A DNA stretch of 14,707 nt from contig JBIJDU010000027.1 in the NCBI GenBank assembly GCA_044343935.1, positions 1-14,707 on the forward strand. Reading direction: 5' to 3'. A program made the position numbers and the translations under genes. This document shows positions 1 through 7,132 of this stretch, in pieces (position 1 is the stretch's first letter; every line of letters begins with the position of its first letter). This stretch comes from AcAMD-5 sp044343935 (GTDB taxonomy: Bacteria; Actinomycetota; Actinomycetes; S36-B12; UBA5976). Below the pieces are notes generated by a model that saw only the letters and a program-made list of their open reading frames with translations, ran no database searches and was not told the DNA's origin.

Positions 1-276
1 CACATTGTGATCGAAAGCCAATTCCGATGCACTCCAGTAGTAGACCGTTTTTGGTCTTCCATTTGATTCATAACTGATTGGTTTAAGTGCTGTCTCTAGT
101 TTAACTAAGTAACCAGTTTCTTCTAAAGTTTCACGCACTGCAGCAATTGCCGCCAGTTCAGCTGGCTCTAATTTTCCTTTGGGCAATGACCAGTCATTTC
201 GGTAATCCCGCCGGATGATTAGAACTTTAGGTTCATTTCCTGCTCGGATCAGCACCACACCGGCAGCTTCAATCAC
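1..276 (-). CDS. NUDIX hydrolase, MutT1-like (N-terminal 92 residues; runs off the left edge)
   Basis: The visible N-terminus carries a complete NUDIX box, G-x5-E-x7-RE-x2-EE-x-G, running from GKLEPAE to RETLEETGY, about residues 36-58. This is the Mg-binding catalytic helix of enzymes that hydrolyse nucleoside diphosphates linked to another group, such as 8-oxo-dGTP or dinucleoside polyphosphates. The GTG start at 276 overlaps the TGA stop of ppk1 as GTGA. It is preceded by AGGTGG about 6 bases upstream, so translation is probably coupled to ppk1. In Mycobacterium tuberculosis mutT1 also neighbours ppk1 and has a histidine-phosphatase domain after the NUDIX domain. Whether this protein has that second domain cannot be seen because the gene is cut. 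The NUDIX fold is certain; the substrate is inferred from family and context. Confidence 0.88.
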   Translation of the reverse strand, partial: MIEAAGVVLIRAGNEPKVLIIRRDYRNDWSLPKGKLEPAELAAIAAVRETLEETGYLVKLETALKPISYESNGRPKTVYYWSASELAFDHNV

Positions 277-2387
277 TTTCCACCTCGCAGGTGATAGCGA
301 TTAATTAATTCTTCTTGGTAATCAATATGAGAATCATCCTTTAGGTAGTTCCAATTGCCGTCAGCATCCAATTGCCATGATGCCGTAGTTGGGGAGAGTG
401 CTAGGTCTAGCAACTCTTTTAGTCTGATTCGATGCGCCAGCGAAGGAACTTTAAGTAGCACTTCAACTCGACGATCTAAGTTACGATTCATAATGTCGGC
501 GCTGCCAATCAAAATCTCTGGGTCGCCAGCATTAGTAAACTCGTAGATCCGCGAATGCTCTAAAAATCTTCCCAAAATGCTTTTAACAGTTATGTTCTCG
601 CTTAAACCAGGGACGCCTGGTCTGAGGGTACACATTCCGCGCACAAGTAATTCAATTTTCACACCTGCTTGCGATGCTTGATAAAGCAAATCCGTCATCC
701 GCTCATCCACAATCGCATTGCACTTGATTCGAATTCCAGCAGGTTTTCCGGCAAGTTGATTGTGTATTTCTCGTTTAATTAGATCTGCTAGTGCAGTTCG
801 CAATGAAGTTGGAGCAGCATAAAACGATTCAAATGAGGTTGAGTTTGCAAATCCTGATAACTGGTTAAATAGCGTCGCAACATCATCTGCAATGGTTGGG
901 TTAGCGGTAATTAGGCCAATATCTTCGTAATAACGAGCGGTACGCGGGTGGTAATTACCAGTGCCTAGATGGACATATCGGTGGATGCCATCTTCCTCTT
1001 TGCGCACAACTAACGTTAGTTTGCAATGAGTCTTAAGTCCGACCTGACCATAAACCACATGCACACCAGCGCGCTCCATTCGGCGAGCCCATTGAATGTT
1101 ATTTTCTTCGTCAAACCGAGCCTTAATCTCAACCACTGCTAATACCTGCTTGCCCGCGGCAGCTGCGTCAATTAGTGCTTCCACAATGGCAGAGTCACCA
1201 CTGGTTCGATACAGCGCCTGTTTTATAGCCAACACCTTGGGATCTTCGGCAGCTTGTTCAATAAACCGAGTGACTGAAGTGGCAAATGAGTCATAAGGAT
1301 GGTGTAACAACGCATCATGAGTTTTAACGGCCTCAAAAATATCCACCGCGCTGGCAGTTTCTATTGCGGCTAACTCTGGACTGGTGCGAGGTTGGAACGC
1401 TGGATCTTTAAGTTCATCTCGATTTAAATCAGCAATTAGAGACAAGCCGCGCAGGTCTAGCGGAGCGGGCAACCGAACAATCTCAGATTCGGAGATTTCT
1501 AACTCTTCAACTAACAAATCCAAAATATGCTGATCAATATTTTCTTGCACCTCAAGCCGAACCGCGTAGCCAAATCGGCGTCGAGATAACTCTTTTTCCA
1601 TCGCATCTAGCAGATTCTCGGCATCATCTTCCTCAACTTCAACATCTTCATTTCTGGTGACGCGGAACATGTGATGCTGCACAATTTCCATACCAGGGAA
1701 GAGCTCAGGCAAATTTGCTGCCATCACTTCTTCCAGCGGAACAAATCGCTGCGGGCTAACTTGAATAAATCGGTCCAATAGTGGCGGAACTTTGACCCTA
1801 GCAAACATTTCTTGACCAGTTTGCGGATTGCGAACCATCACCGCAAGATTTAACGAAAGGCCAGAGATGTAGGGGAAGGGGTGGGCGGGATCCACTGCCA
1901 GCGGAGTTAGCACTGGGAAAACTTCACGATCAAAGAACTCAACTAATTGCGCGTGCTCTGCGTCAGTTAATTCACCCCAATGCAGCAGATGAATGTCAGC
2001 TTCAGCTAGCAGTGGCAGCAGCTGAGTTTGAAACAATCGAGATTGCTCTTGCATCAAATCCCAACTACATGACAACGTTTCGGCCAAAATTTCTCTAGGC
2101 AATCTGCCAGTTGGTGATTTAACGGCGATACCAGCAGTTACACGTCGCTTTAGGCCAGCTACGCGGACCATGAAAAATTCATCTAGGTTTGCCGAGACGA
2201 TGCTACAGAAGCGCACTCGCTCTAATAGTGGCCGATGTGGTTGCGCAGCCATACCAAGCACCCGGGCGTTAAATGCCAACCAAGATATTTCGCGATCAAA
2301 GAAGCGCTGCGGTAGTGGGAAGGCTTCGGTGAGTCCGCTGCTGGGGTGTTCTGAGCCGCGATCTGGCAGTTCCATAACTCCCAGCAT
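273..2387 (-). CDS. ppk1: Polyphosphate kinase 1 (PPK1)
   Basis: PPK1 reversibly transfers the terminal phosphate of ATP onto inorganic polyphosphate through a phosphohistidine intermediate. At 704 residues the protein is of normal family length. The N domain begins at FFDREISWLAFN (about residues 29-40), followed by the head domain and two phospholipase-D-like C-terminal domains. The autophosphorylated histidine is His454 in GLKTHCK, matching E. coli His435. The second active-site histidine is His611 in FLEHSRIYEF, matching E. coli His592. IKARFDEENN and LGTGNYHPRTARYY are further PPK1 signatures. The ATG at 2387 has no good Shine-Dalgarno, but a TACAGT box lies 5 bases upstream, so a leaderless transcript is plausible. 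A second ATG at 2375 is possible. It is co-transcribed with the overlapping NUDIX gene. No PHO box is visible upstream. Confidence 0.97.
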   Translation of the reverse strand: MLGVMELPDRGSEHPSSGLTEAFPLPQRFFDREISWLAFNARVLGMAAQPHRPLLERVRFCSIVSANLDEFFMVRVAGLKRRVTAGIAVKSPTGRLPREILAETLSCSWDLMQEQSRLFQTQLLPLLAEADIHLLHWGELTDAEHAQLVEFFDREVFPVLTPLAVDPAHPFPYISGLSLNLAVMVRNPQTGQEMFARVKVPPLLDRFIQVSPQRFVPLEEVMAANLPELFPGMEIVQHHMFRVTRNEDVEVEEDDAENLLDAMEKELSRRRFGYAVRLEVQENIDQHILDLLVEELEISESEIVRLPAPLDLRGLSLIADLNRDELKDPAFQPRTSPELAAIETASAVDIFEAVKTHDALLHHPYDSFATSVTRFIEQAAEDPKVLAIKQALYRTSGDSAIVEALIDAAAAGKQVLAVVEIKARFDEENNIQWARRMERAGVHVVYGQVGLKTHCKLTLVVRKEEDGIHRYVHLGTGNYHPRTARYYEDIGLITANPTIADDVATLFNQLSGFANSTSFESFYAAPTSLRTALADLIKREIHNQLAGKPAGIRIKCNAIVDERMTDLLYQASQAGVKIELLVRGMCTLRPGVPGLSENITVKSILGRFLEHSRIYEFTNAGDPEILIGSADIMNRNLDRRVEVLLKVPSLAHRIRLKELLDLALSPTTASWQLDADGNWNYLKDDSHIDYQEELINRYHLRGGK

Positions 2388-2392
2388 GCCAC

Positions 2393-2398
2393 ACTGTA
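2393..2398 (-). promoter_or_regulatory. Candidate -10 element of ppk1 (leaderless start)
   Basis: On the minus strand TACAGT fits the actinobacterial TANNNT -10 pattern. It ends 5 bases before the ATG at 2387, so transcription would begin at or next to the start codon. No convincing -35 hexamer is visible at 16-18 bases. The absence of a Shine-Dalgarno supports this reading. Confidence 0.4.
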
Positions 2399-2429
2399 TT
2401 TATTGCTGTCAGTTGGTTCTGGAAAAAGC

Positions 2430-2459
2430 GAAAACCCCCGCCCGAAGGCGAGGGTTTTC
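2430..2459 (-). terminator. Rho-independent terminator of the Lys/Ala-rich gene
   Basis: A 13-position stem (2430-2442 with 2447-2459) has one C/A mismatch. On the minus strand it closes on a TTCG tetraloop and is followed by GCTTTTT. It sits 17 bases after the stop codon of the Lys/Ala-rich gene and ends transcription before the ppk1 start region. The A-rich left flank could let it act weakly on the other strand, but no plus-strand gene runs into it. Confidence 0.85.
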
Positions 2460-2475
2460 ATAGGCTTTGGAGAAA

Positions 2476-2754
2476 TTAAGCCTTCTTAGCAGCCTTCTTA
2501 CGGCGCTTTGGTGCAGCCTTCTTAGCAGCAGCCTTCTTGCGGCGCTTTGGTGCAGCCTTCTTGGCAGCAGCCTTCTTGCGGCGCTTTGGTGCAGCCTTCT
2601 TAGCAGCAGCCTTCTTGCGGCGCTTTGGTGCAGCCTTCTTGGCAGCAGCCTTCTTGCGGCGCTTTGGTGCAGCCTTCTTTGGTGCAGCCTTCTTGGCAGC
2701 AGCCTTCTTGCGGCGCTTTGGCGCAGCTTTCTTAGCAGCCTTTTTTACGGCCAC
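2476..2754 (-). CDS. Stand-alone Lys/Ala/Arg-rich histone-H1-tail-like protein
   Basis: The 92-residue protein uses only six residue types: 36 Lys, 35 Ala, 12 Arg, 7 Pro, the initiator Met and one Val. It has no acidic or aromatic residue and a net charge near +48. It consists of six copies of KKAAPKRRKKAAA (the last one residue short) plus a five-residue partial repeat, KKAAP, after the first copy. Such sequences occur as DNA-binding tails of histone H1, Pseudomonas AlgP and actinobacterial HU proteins (HupB/HupS), where they follow a folded HU domain. Here there is no HU domain. I chose the GTG at 2754 because GGGAGG stands 4 bases before it; an upstream in-frame ATG at 2820 lacks this and would add unrelated sequence. 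Likely role, by inference: nucleoid or RNA binding. The TTCG terminator follows directly. Confidence 0.8.
   Translation of the reverse strand: MAVKKAAKKAAPKRRKKAAAKKAAPKKAAPKRRKKAAAKKAAPKRRKKAAAKKAAPKRRKKAAAKKAAPKRRKKAAAKKAAPKRRKKAAKKA
2485..2740. repeat. 39-bp tandem repeat (coding), with 78-bp higher-order unit
   Basis: The repeat unit is 39 bp (13 codons) and is nearly identical between copies. A single A/G variant (TTAGCA or TTGGCA) at 2524, 2563, 2602 and 2641 alternates A-G-A-G, so bases 2524-2601 and 2602-2679 are identical 78-bp blocks. A perfect 15-bp tandem duplication (2663-2677 and 2678-2692) creates the extra KKAAP. All length changes are multiples of three. Confidence 0.9.
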
Positions 2755-2820
2755 GTTACCTCCCTGGTTAAGTGCGTCAAATCCGGACCATGACGCGCTG
2801 GGATAAGTTTCCCTTATCAC
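2755..2820 (-). promoter_or_regulatory. Structured 5' leader of the Lys/Ala-rich gene
   Basis: Two perfect 6-bp inverted repeats lie just upstream of the Shine-Dalgarno: GATAAG/CTTATC (2802-2807 with 2813-2818, 5-base loop) and GCGTCA/TGACGC (2774-2779 with 2791-2796, 11-base loop). They could be hairpins in the mRNA leader or protein-binding sites in the DNA. The Shine-Dalgarno GGGAGG occupies 2759-2764 and is not sequestered by either. I could not fix a promoter with confidence. Confidence 0.4.
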
Positions 2821-2848
2821 ACCTAACTAAATCCATTAAGTAGCAGGC

Positions 2849-2934
2849 AAAAAATGCGGCGTGTCGCGGTTTTTTTGCAAAAAAATGCAAATTTTTTGAT
2901 TTTTTTAACATTTCAATACATTAGAAACAAAAAA
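2849..2934. other. AT-rich spacer with phased A/T tracts (predicted bent DNA)
   Basis: Between the end of panB and the leader of the Lys/Ala-rich gene are homopolymer tracts: A6 at 2849-2854, T7 at 2870-2876, A7 at 2879-2885, AAATTTTTT at 2889-2897 and T7 at 2900-2906, with A6 at 2929-2934. The four central tracts are centred near 2873, 2882, 2893 and 2903, about one helical turn apart, which is the classical pattern for intrinsic curvature. The region may also serve as a promoter UP element or as a weak panB terminator. No gene is visible here. Confidence 0.55.
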
Positions 2935-2952
2935 TGTCTACCAATTTTGAAA

Positions 2953-3780
2953 TCAATAACTGTGTTTCGTTTCGGGATAATTTTTGGTTTTAACTTCGGT
3001 TGCGAAACGATCAATGGCGATTTTCATCTCATCACGGAGGTTGAAATATCGCTTGACGAACTTGGGCGCAGGATCTGGGGTAAGTCCCATTAGGTCTTGC
3101 CACACCAAGACCTGCGCATCAACATCGGCCCCCGCCCCAATTCCAACGGTCGGAATTCTTAACCTTGCGGAAACTTCTTTTGCTAACTGAGCTGGGATTA
3201 CTTCCAACACGATCGCAAATGCGCCGGCTGCCTGTAGTGCCAAGGCGTCTTCAATTAGCTTTTCGGCATCATCGCCCTTGCCTTGAACTTTGTAACCACC
3301 AAATACGTTTACGGATTGTGGCGTCAGACCAAGATGACCCATAACCGGAATGCCAGCTTCCACTAGCGCTGTTACCTGTGGCGCAATTCGCGCACCGCCT
3401 TCTAATTTAACGGCAGTTGCACCACCCTCTTTGATCATCCGAGTGGCATTAGTAAGGGCATCAGCAATGCCGGCCTGATAGCTACCAAATGGCAGATCAG
3501 CAACGACTAGCGCTCGCTTTGCGCTGCGGGTGACTGCCTTTACCATCACTAACAATTCATCTACCGTAATTGGCACGGTTGAGTCATAGCCCAACATCAC
3601 CATAGCGGCGGAATCACCCACCAACAGCACCGGAATTCCTGAATCATCAAACAACTTCGCGGTCAATGCGTCATAGCACGTAAGCATCGGCCAGATATCA
3701 CCTTGCTGTTTTGCTTTTTGCAAATCTAAGACTGTAATGCGAGATTGGCTGCCGCCATAAAGTGTGGACACAGCGTCCAT
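2953..3780 (-). CDS. panB: 3-methyl-2-oxobutanoate hydroxymethyltransferase (ketopantoate hydroxymethyltransferase)
   Basis: PanB makes ketopantoate from alpha-ketoisovalerate and 5,10-methylenetetrahydrofolate, the first committed step to pantothenate and CoA, in the cytoplasm. The 275-residue TIM-barrel protein has normal length. Visible active-site motifs are VGDSAAMVMLGYDST (Asp56, metal), ADLPFGSY (Asp95, metal), VKLEGG (Glu127, metal), GHLGLTPQ (about residues 148-155) and VLEVIP (Glu193, catalytic). The spacing is close to that of E. coli Asp45/Asp84/Glu114/Glu181. The ATG at 3780 has a clear GGAGGA Shine-Dalgarno 4-5 bases upstream. It stands alone and divergent from the MFS gene. In mycobacteria panB lies near glnA2 and glnE, so its presence a few kilobases from them here fits a conserved actinobacterial neighbourhood. 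Confidence 0.97.
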   Translation of the reverse strand: MDAVSTLYGGSQSRITVLDLQKAKQQGDIWPMLTCYDALTAKLFDDSGIPVLLVGDSAAMVMLGYDSTVPITVDELLVMVKAVTRSAKRALVVADLPFGSYQAGIADALTNATRMIKEGGATAVKLEGGARIAPQVTALVEAGIPVMGHLGLTPQSVNVFGGYKVQGKGDDAEKLIEDALALQAAGAFAIVLEVIPAQLAKEVSARLRIPTVGIGAGADVDAQVLVWQDLMGLTPDPAPKFVKRYFNLRDEMKIAIDRFATEVKTKNYPETKHSY

Positions 3781-3905
3781 TTATCCTCCAACGAATCGAA
3801 GCTCAAGGTTGAGTCTCCGCCCTGTGGCAATTATGCCTTAATTCAATATTTCGAGAAATGGGCCTAACCAGCAGTATGCTCAATCCCTAATTAGTTAAGG
3901 AAGTT
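3781..3905. promoter_or_regulatory. Divergent promoter region, panB / MFS exporter
   Basis: The 125-bp gap must hold promoters for both divergent genes. On the plus strand TATGCT (3875-3880) is a reasonable -10 for the MFS gene. On the minus strand CATAAT (3835-3830) is a weaker -10 candidate for panB. Neither has a clear -35. Two short palindromes could be operator sites: CTCAA-GG-TTGAG (3802-3813) and ATTTC-GA-GAAAT (3848-3859). The Shine-Dalgarno AAGGAAG directly precedes the MFS ATG. Confidence 0.4.
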
Positions 3906-5495
3906 ATGTCGCATTCCGCTGATCTCACCCTCGCTCCTAATCCAAAACGTTGGGCAATTTTGGCTGTTTTGGTTACTTCGTTAGTTGTAGTTATTTTAGA
4001 TAACACCGTACTTAATGTGGCGCTCAAGACAATTCAGTTGGCGTTGGGGGCATCGCAGTCCCAATTGATCTGGGCCATAAACTCATATGTTTTAGTTTTT
4101 GCTGCCCTGCTATTTACCTGGGGCGTATTGGGCGATCGATATGGCCGGAAGAAAATTTTGATGATTGGGTTAATTCTCTTTGGTATAGCTTCAGCAATTT
4201 CAGCATTTTCAACTACGCCAGAAATGCTGATTTTTACCCGAGGGTTGATGGGCATTGGAGCAGCATCTGTTTTACCGGTGACGCTAGCAATTATCACGGT
4301 GGTCTTTCCACCGCATGAGCGCGGCAAAGCAATTGGTTTTTGGGCTGCAGCAGTTGGTGCATCGGTTGCGCTTGGTCCAATAGTTGCAGGTTTGCTATTG
4401 GAGCGGTTTTGGTGGGGTTCAGTATTTTTGATTAACGTGCCAGTTGTCATTATTGGGGTAGCGGGAATCTTGTGGCTAGTGCCAGAGAGTAAAAACCCAA
4501 GTCCGGGCAAATTAGATCCAATTGGGGCGCTGCTCTCGATCGTTGGCTTAATTGCGCTGGTTTACGGCATCGTGCATGCTGGTGATACCGGTGAATGGTT
4601 ATCGCTGGAAAGCTTGGGAACCATCATTGCTGGTGCCGCAATTTTGGTGCTGTTCATTTGGTTAGAGCATCGCAGCGATCACGCCACCCTTGATTTAGCG
4701 TTGTTCAAAATAAAATCATTTGCGGTGCCGCTGCTGGCTACCACCTTAACTTTCGCTGCGATGAGCGGAAGCCTGCTATTCCTTGCCTTTTATCAACAAG
4801 TAGTGCGGGGATTAACTCCACTACAGGCAGGTGTGCAAACTCTGCCAGTTGCAGTAGGTCAGCTGCTTGCGGCACCAAACTCGGCAAGGCTGGTTGCAAA
4901 ATTTGGGTTTCGCAAAGTCGTAATTTCGGGTTTAACCATTACCACAATTGCGTTTGTGCTATTCACGCTACTAACGCAAGACACTGCAACTTGGCAGATG
5001 TTATTAATTTTCTTTGTGCTGGGTTATGGTCTAGGAAACACCATTGCGCCATCTACCGCACAGATGACTATGGCAATTCCGGCAGCGAGAGCTGGCGCTG
5101 GTTCAGCAGTTCAAAATACGGTTCGTCAAGTTGGCGCAGCTTTAGGAGTCGCGGCCATCTCAACTGTGGTGGCAACCATATATTCCGATCAAATGACCTC
5201 TGCGCTAGGTGATAGGGGAATTTCATTGCCGAGCGCAGCTCAAGCTGAAATCACCGACTCGGTTGGCGCTGCAGTTGGCGTTACTTCCGCACTCACCCAA
5301 TCTGGGGAGTTAACAACTGGTGTTGCAACTCAGATCCAGCAGTTGGCAATTGATTCTTATATGACTAGTTTCCACACTGCTGTCTTAATTGGGGCAGCCG
5401 TGGTGTTAATTGCGCTTATTGTGATGGCTTGGCAGATGCCGAAAGTTTCGCACACCGCACCGTGGCAACAAGCTACTCCTGAATCCAGCGATTAG
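3906..5495 (+). CDS. MFS exporter of the DHA2 (EmrB/QacA) family, 14 membrane segments
   Basis: This is a proton-driven inner-membrane exporter of the drug:H+ antiporter-2 family. The 529-residue protein is almost entirely hydrophobic segments, consistent with 14 helices. The family motifs are in place: motif D1 LDNTVLNVAL (31-40), motif A GVLGDRYGRKK (73-83) between helices 2 and 3, and motif C AVGASVALGPIVAG (149-162) in helix 5, which marks antiporters. A non-membrane stretch at about 425-480 lies between the last two helices. The start ATG has AAGGAAG just upstream. No TetR or MarR regulator is adjacent, so the substrate cannot be inferred; drugs, metabolites or osmolytes are all possible. 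Its last 23 bases overlap the convergent nadE gene. Confidence 0.92.
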   Translation: MSHSADLTLAPNPKRWAILAVLVTSLVVVILDNTVLNVALKTIQLALGASQSQLIWAINSYVLVFAALLFTWGVLGDRYGRKKILMIGLILFGIASAISAFSTTPEMLIFTRGLMGIGAASVLPVTLAIITVVFPPHERGKAIGFWAAAVGASVALGPIVAGLLLERFWWGSVFLINVPVVIIGVAGILWLVPESKNPSPGKLDPIGALLSIVGLIALVYGIVHAGDTGEWLSLESLGTIIAGAAILVLFIWLEHRSDHATLDLALFKIKSFAVPLLATTLTFAAMSGSLLFLAFYQQVVRGLTPLQAGVQTLPVAVGQLLAAPNSARLVAKFGFRKVVISGLTITTIAFVLFTLLTQDTATWQMLLIFFVLGYGLGNTIAPSTAQMTMAIPAARAGAGSAVQNTVRQVGAALGVAAISTVVATIYSDQMTSALGDRGISLPSAAQAEITDSVGAAVGVTSALTQSGELTTGVATQIQQLAIDSYMTSFHTAVLIGAAVVLIALIVMAWQMPKVSHTAPWQQATPESSD

Positions 5496-7125
5496 TAATT
5501 GGTAACCTGCGATCACGACCAAATGCGCGCACGCTGATTTTGGTGCCTGGTGGATATTGGCGGCGTTTGTACTCTGCCGCATCCACCAACCTAATTACGC
5601 GCTTTACCAACTGCGGATCAAATTGATTAAGTGCTAGTTGATCGGCTTCGACGTAGCTTTCCAATATCTGATCGAGTACTAAATAGTCAGGTAGCGAATC
5701 TGAATCTTTTTGATCGGGCCGCAGCTCAGCTGAAGGCTCTTTGTTGATGCTGCTTTCTGGGATAGGTTGCTGTGCGCCAGTCGCAGTTGCACTTTGATTG
5801 CGCCATTTTGCTAATTCCCATACTAAAGTTTTTGATACATCTTTAATTGGGGCAAATCCGCCTACCGCATCACCGTAAATAGTTGAATAACCAACAGCAA
5901 GTTCAGATTTGTTTCCAGTGGCTAGCACTAAATGCCCCTCTTGATTGCTGATCCCCATCAAAATGGCACCGCGAACTCTGGCTTGCAGATTTTCTTCGGC
6001 AAGTCCGTTGAATTTCAGTTGAGTTAAATAGGCATCAACCACATCTTGAATTGGCTCTATTCGAAATCCAATACCAGTTCGGTTGGCCAATTCAGTTGCA
6101 TCGGCAAGTGAGTGTGCTGAGGAATATTTGCTTGGCAGCGCAACCGCATTAACTCGATTGGCACCAAGCGCATCAACTGCGAGTGCAGCAACTACCGCTG
6201 AATCTATGCCGCCAGAAAGTCCAAGCACGACAGATTTGAATTTGTTTTTCTCAATGTAGGAACGCAGCCCAACCACTAGCGCTTGCCATACTTCAGCTAG
6301 CGAATCTGGTGCAGCAGCGATTTGGTTTGTATTGTTTCGTTCAAAATTGGCTGTGCTGACAACCACAGATCTAGTTGCGGTTGCAGTAGGTAACTCAAGA
6401 TCAGTTAAGAGCAACTCTGATTCAAATGATTTTGCTCTCGAGATTAAGTTGCCAGCATTATCAACCACAAATGATGCGCCATCAAAAACCAGCTCATCTT
6501 GACCGCCAACTAAATTCACGTAAGCGACAGTGGCGTTTAACTCGTGCGCTCGTTTGGTTACTAGTTCAAGTCGAGTATCAATTTTGCTTTGTTCGTATGG
6601 GGAGCCATTTAGCACCACCATTAAGCCAACATTATTCTCGATTGCAGCACCTACTGGTCCACCGGTTTGCCAAATGTCTTCACATATCGCAATTGCAACA
6701 TCAACATTAGCTACCCGAACCGTTACAGGTTCATCTCCAGGTGTGAAATAACGCTGCTCATCAAATACGCCATAATTAGGTAGGTGGTGCTTGAAATATT
6801 TAGTGACAATTTTTCCTTGATGCAGTAACGCCGCCGCATTTCGATCATGATCTAAATAGCCCACAATCACTGGCAGGTCACCACAATTTTGAGTGACTAA
6901 ATCGGCTGCTAACTCAGCTAACGCGGTCAACGCTGCAGCTCGAAAACTTGGGCGCAAACTCAAATCTTCGATGGGATAACCAGTTAGCATCATCTCAGGG
7001 ACAACCAATAAATCTGCTTGTTTTTCCCGAGCAGCTTGGGCGGCCTGCAGAATTAACACAGAATTAGCATGCAAATCCCCAACGGTGGGGTCTAACTGTG
7101 CCAATGCCAGCCTAAAATTGCCCAT
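5473..7125 (-). CDS. nadE: Glutamine-dependent NAD+ synthetase
   Basis: NadE amidates nicotinic acid adenine dinucleotide to NAD+ with ATP, taking ammonia from glutamine. Counting from the ATG at 7125, the protein has 550 residues. The N-terminal nitrilase-type glutaminase (about 1-270) shows the Glu-Lys-Cys triad: Glu44 in VPEMMLTGYP, Lys112 in FKHHLPNYGVFDE and Cys148 in IAICEDIW. The C-terminal synthetase has the PP-loop SGGIDS (304-309) and the KSELAVGYSTIYGD motif (about 406-419). It matches the short bacterial form (about 540-580 residues) rather than the longer M. tuberculosis enzyme. I prefer ATG 7125 to the upstream in-frame TTG at 7176, because homologues start close to the xFRLALAQLDPTVGD motif. 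The stop codon lies inside the end of the convergent MFS gene. Confidence 0.96.
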   Translation of the reverse strand: MGNFRLALAQLDPTVGDLHANSVLILQAAQAAREKQADLLVVPEMMLTGYPIEDLSLRPSFRAAALTALAELAADLVTQNCGDLPVIVGYLDHDRNAAALLHQGKIVTKYFKHHLPNYGVFDEQRYFTPGDEPVTVRVANVDVAIAICEDIWQTGGPVGAAIENNVGLMVVLNGSPYEQSKIDTRLELVTKRAHELNATVAYVNLVGGQDELVFDGASFVVDNAGNLISRAKSFESELLLTDLELPTATATRSVVVSTANFERNNTNQIAAAPDSLAEVWQALVVGLRSYIEKNKFKSVVLGLSGGIDSAVVAALAVDALGANRVNAVALPSKYSSAHSLADATELANRTGIGFRIEPIQDVVDAYLTQLKFNGLAEENLQARVRGAILMGISNQEGHLVLATGNKSELAVGYSTIYGDAVGGFAPIKDVSKTLVWELAKWRNQSATATGAQQPIPESSINKEPSAELRPDQKDSDSLPDYLVLDQILESYVEADQLALNQFDPQLVKRVIRLVDAAEYKRRQYPPGTKISVRAFGRDRRLPITNRWIQE

Positions 7126-7132
7126 GAGGGTG

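Noticed and set aside
2485..2740. Possible CRISPR array (regular 39-bp repeats)
   Set aside because: The copies are directly adjacent with no unique spacers, are not palindromic, and encode a regular protein repeat.
2467..2793. A plus-strand reading frame of Leu/Ser/Ala/Trp-rich repeats that looks like a membrane repeat protein, and a second one (2537-2806) rich in Phe/Ala
   Set aside because: Both are antisense images of the Lys/Ala-rich repeat gene. A repeat whose unit is a multiple of three stays open in other frames too. The minus-strand frame has the Shine-Dalgarno, a plausible composition and the terminator.
2851..2906. A classical Rho-independent terminator for panB in the T/A-tract region
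   Set aside because: Only 3-bp GC stems can be drawn next to the tracts; the mismatches are too many to call a terminator. It is recorded only as an AT-rich, possibly bent spacer.
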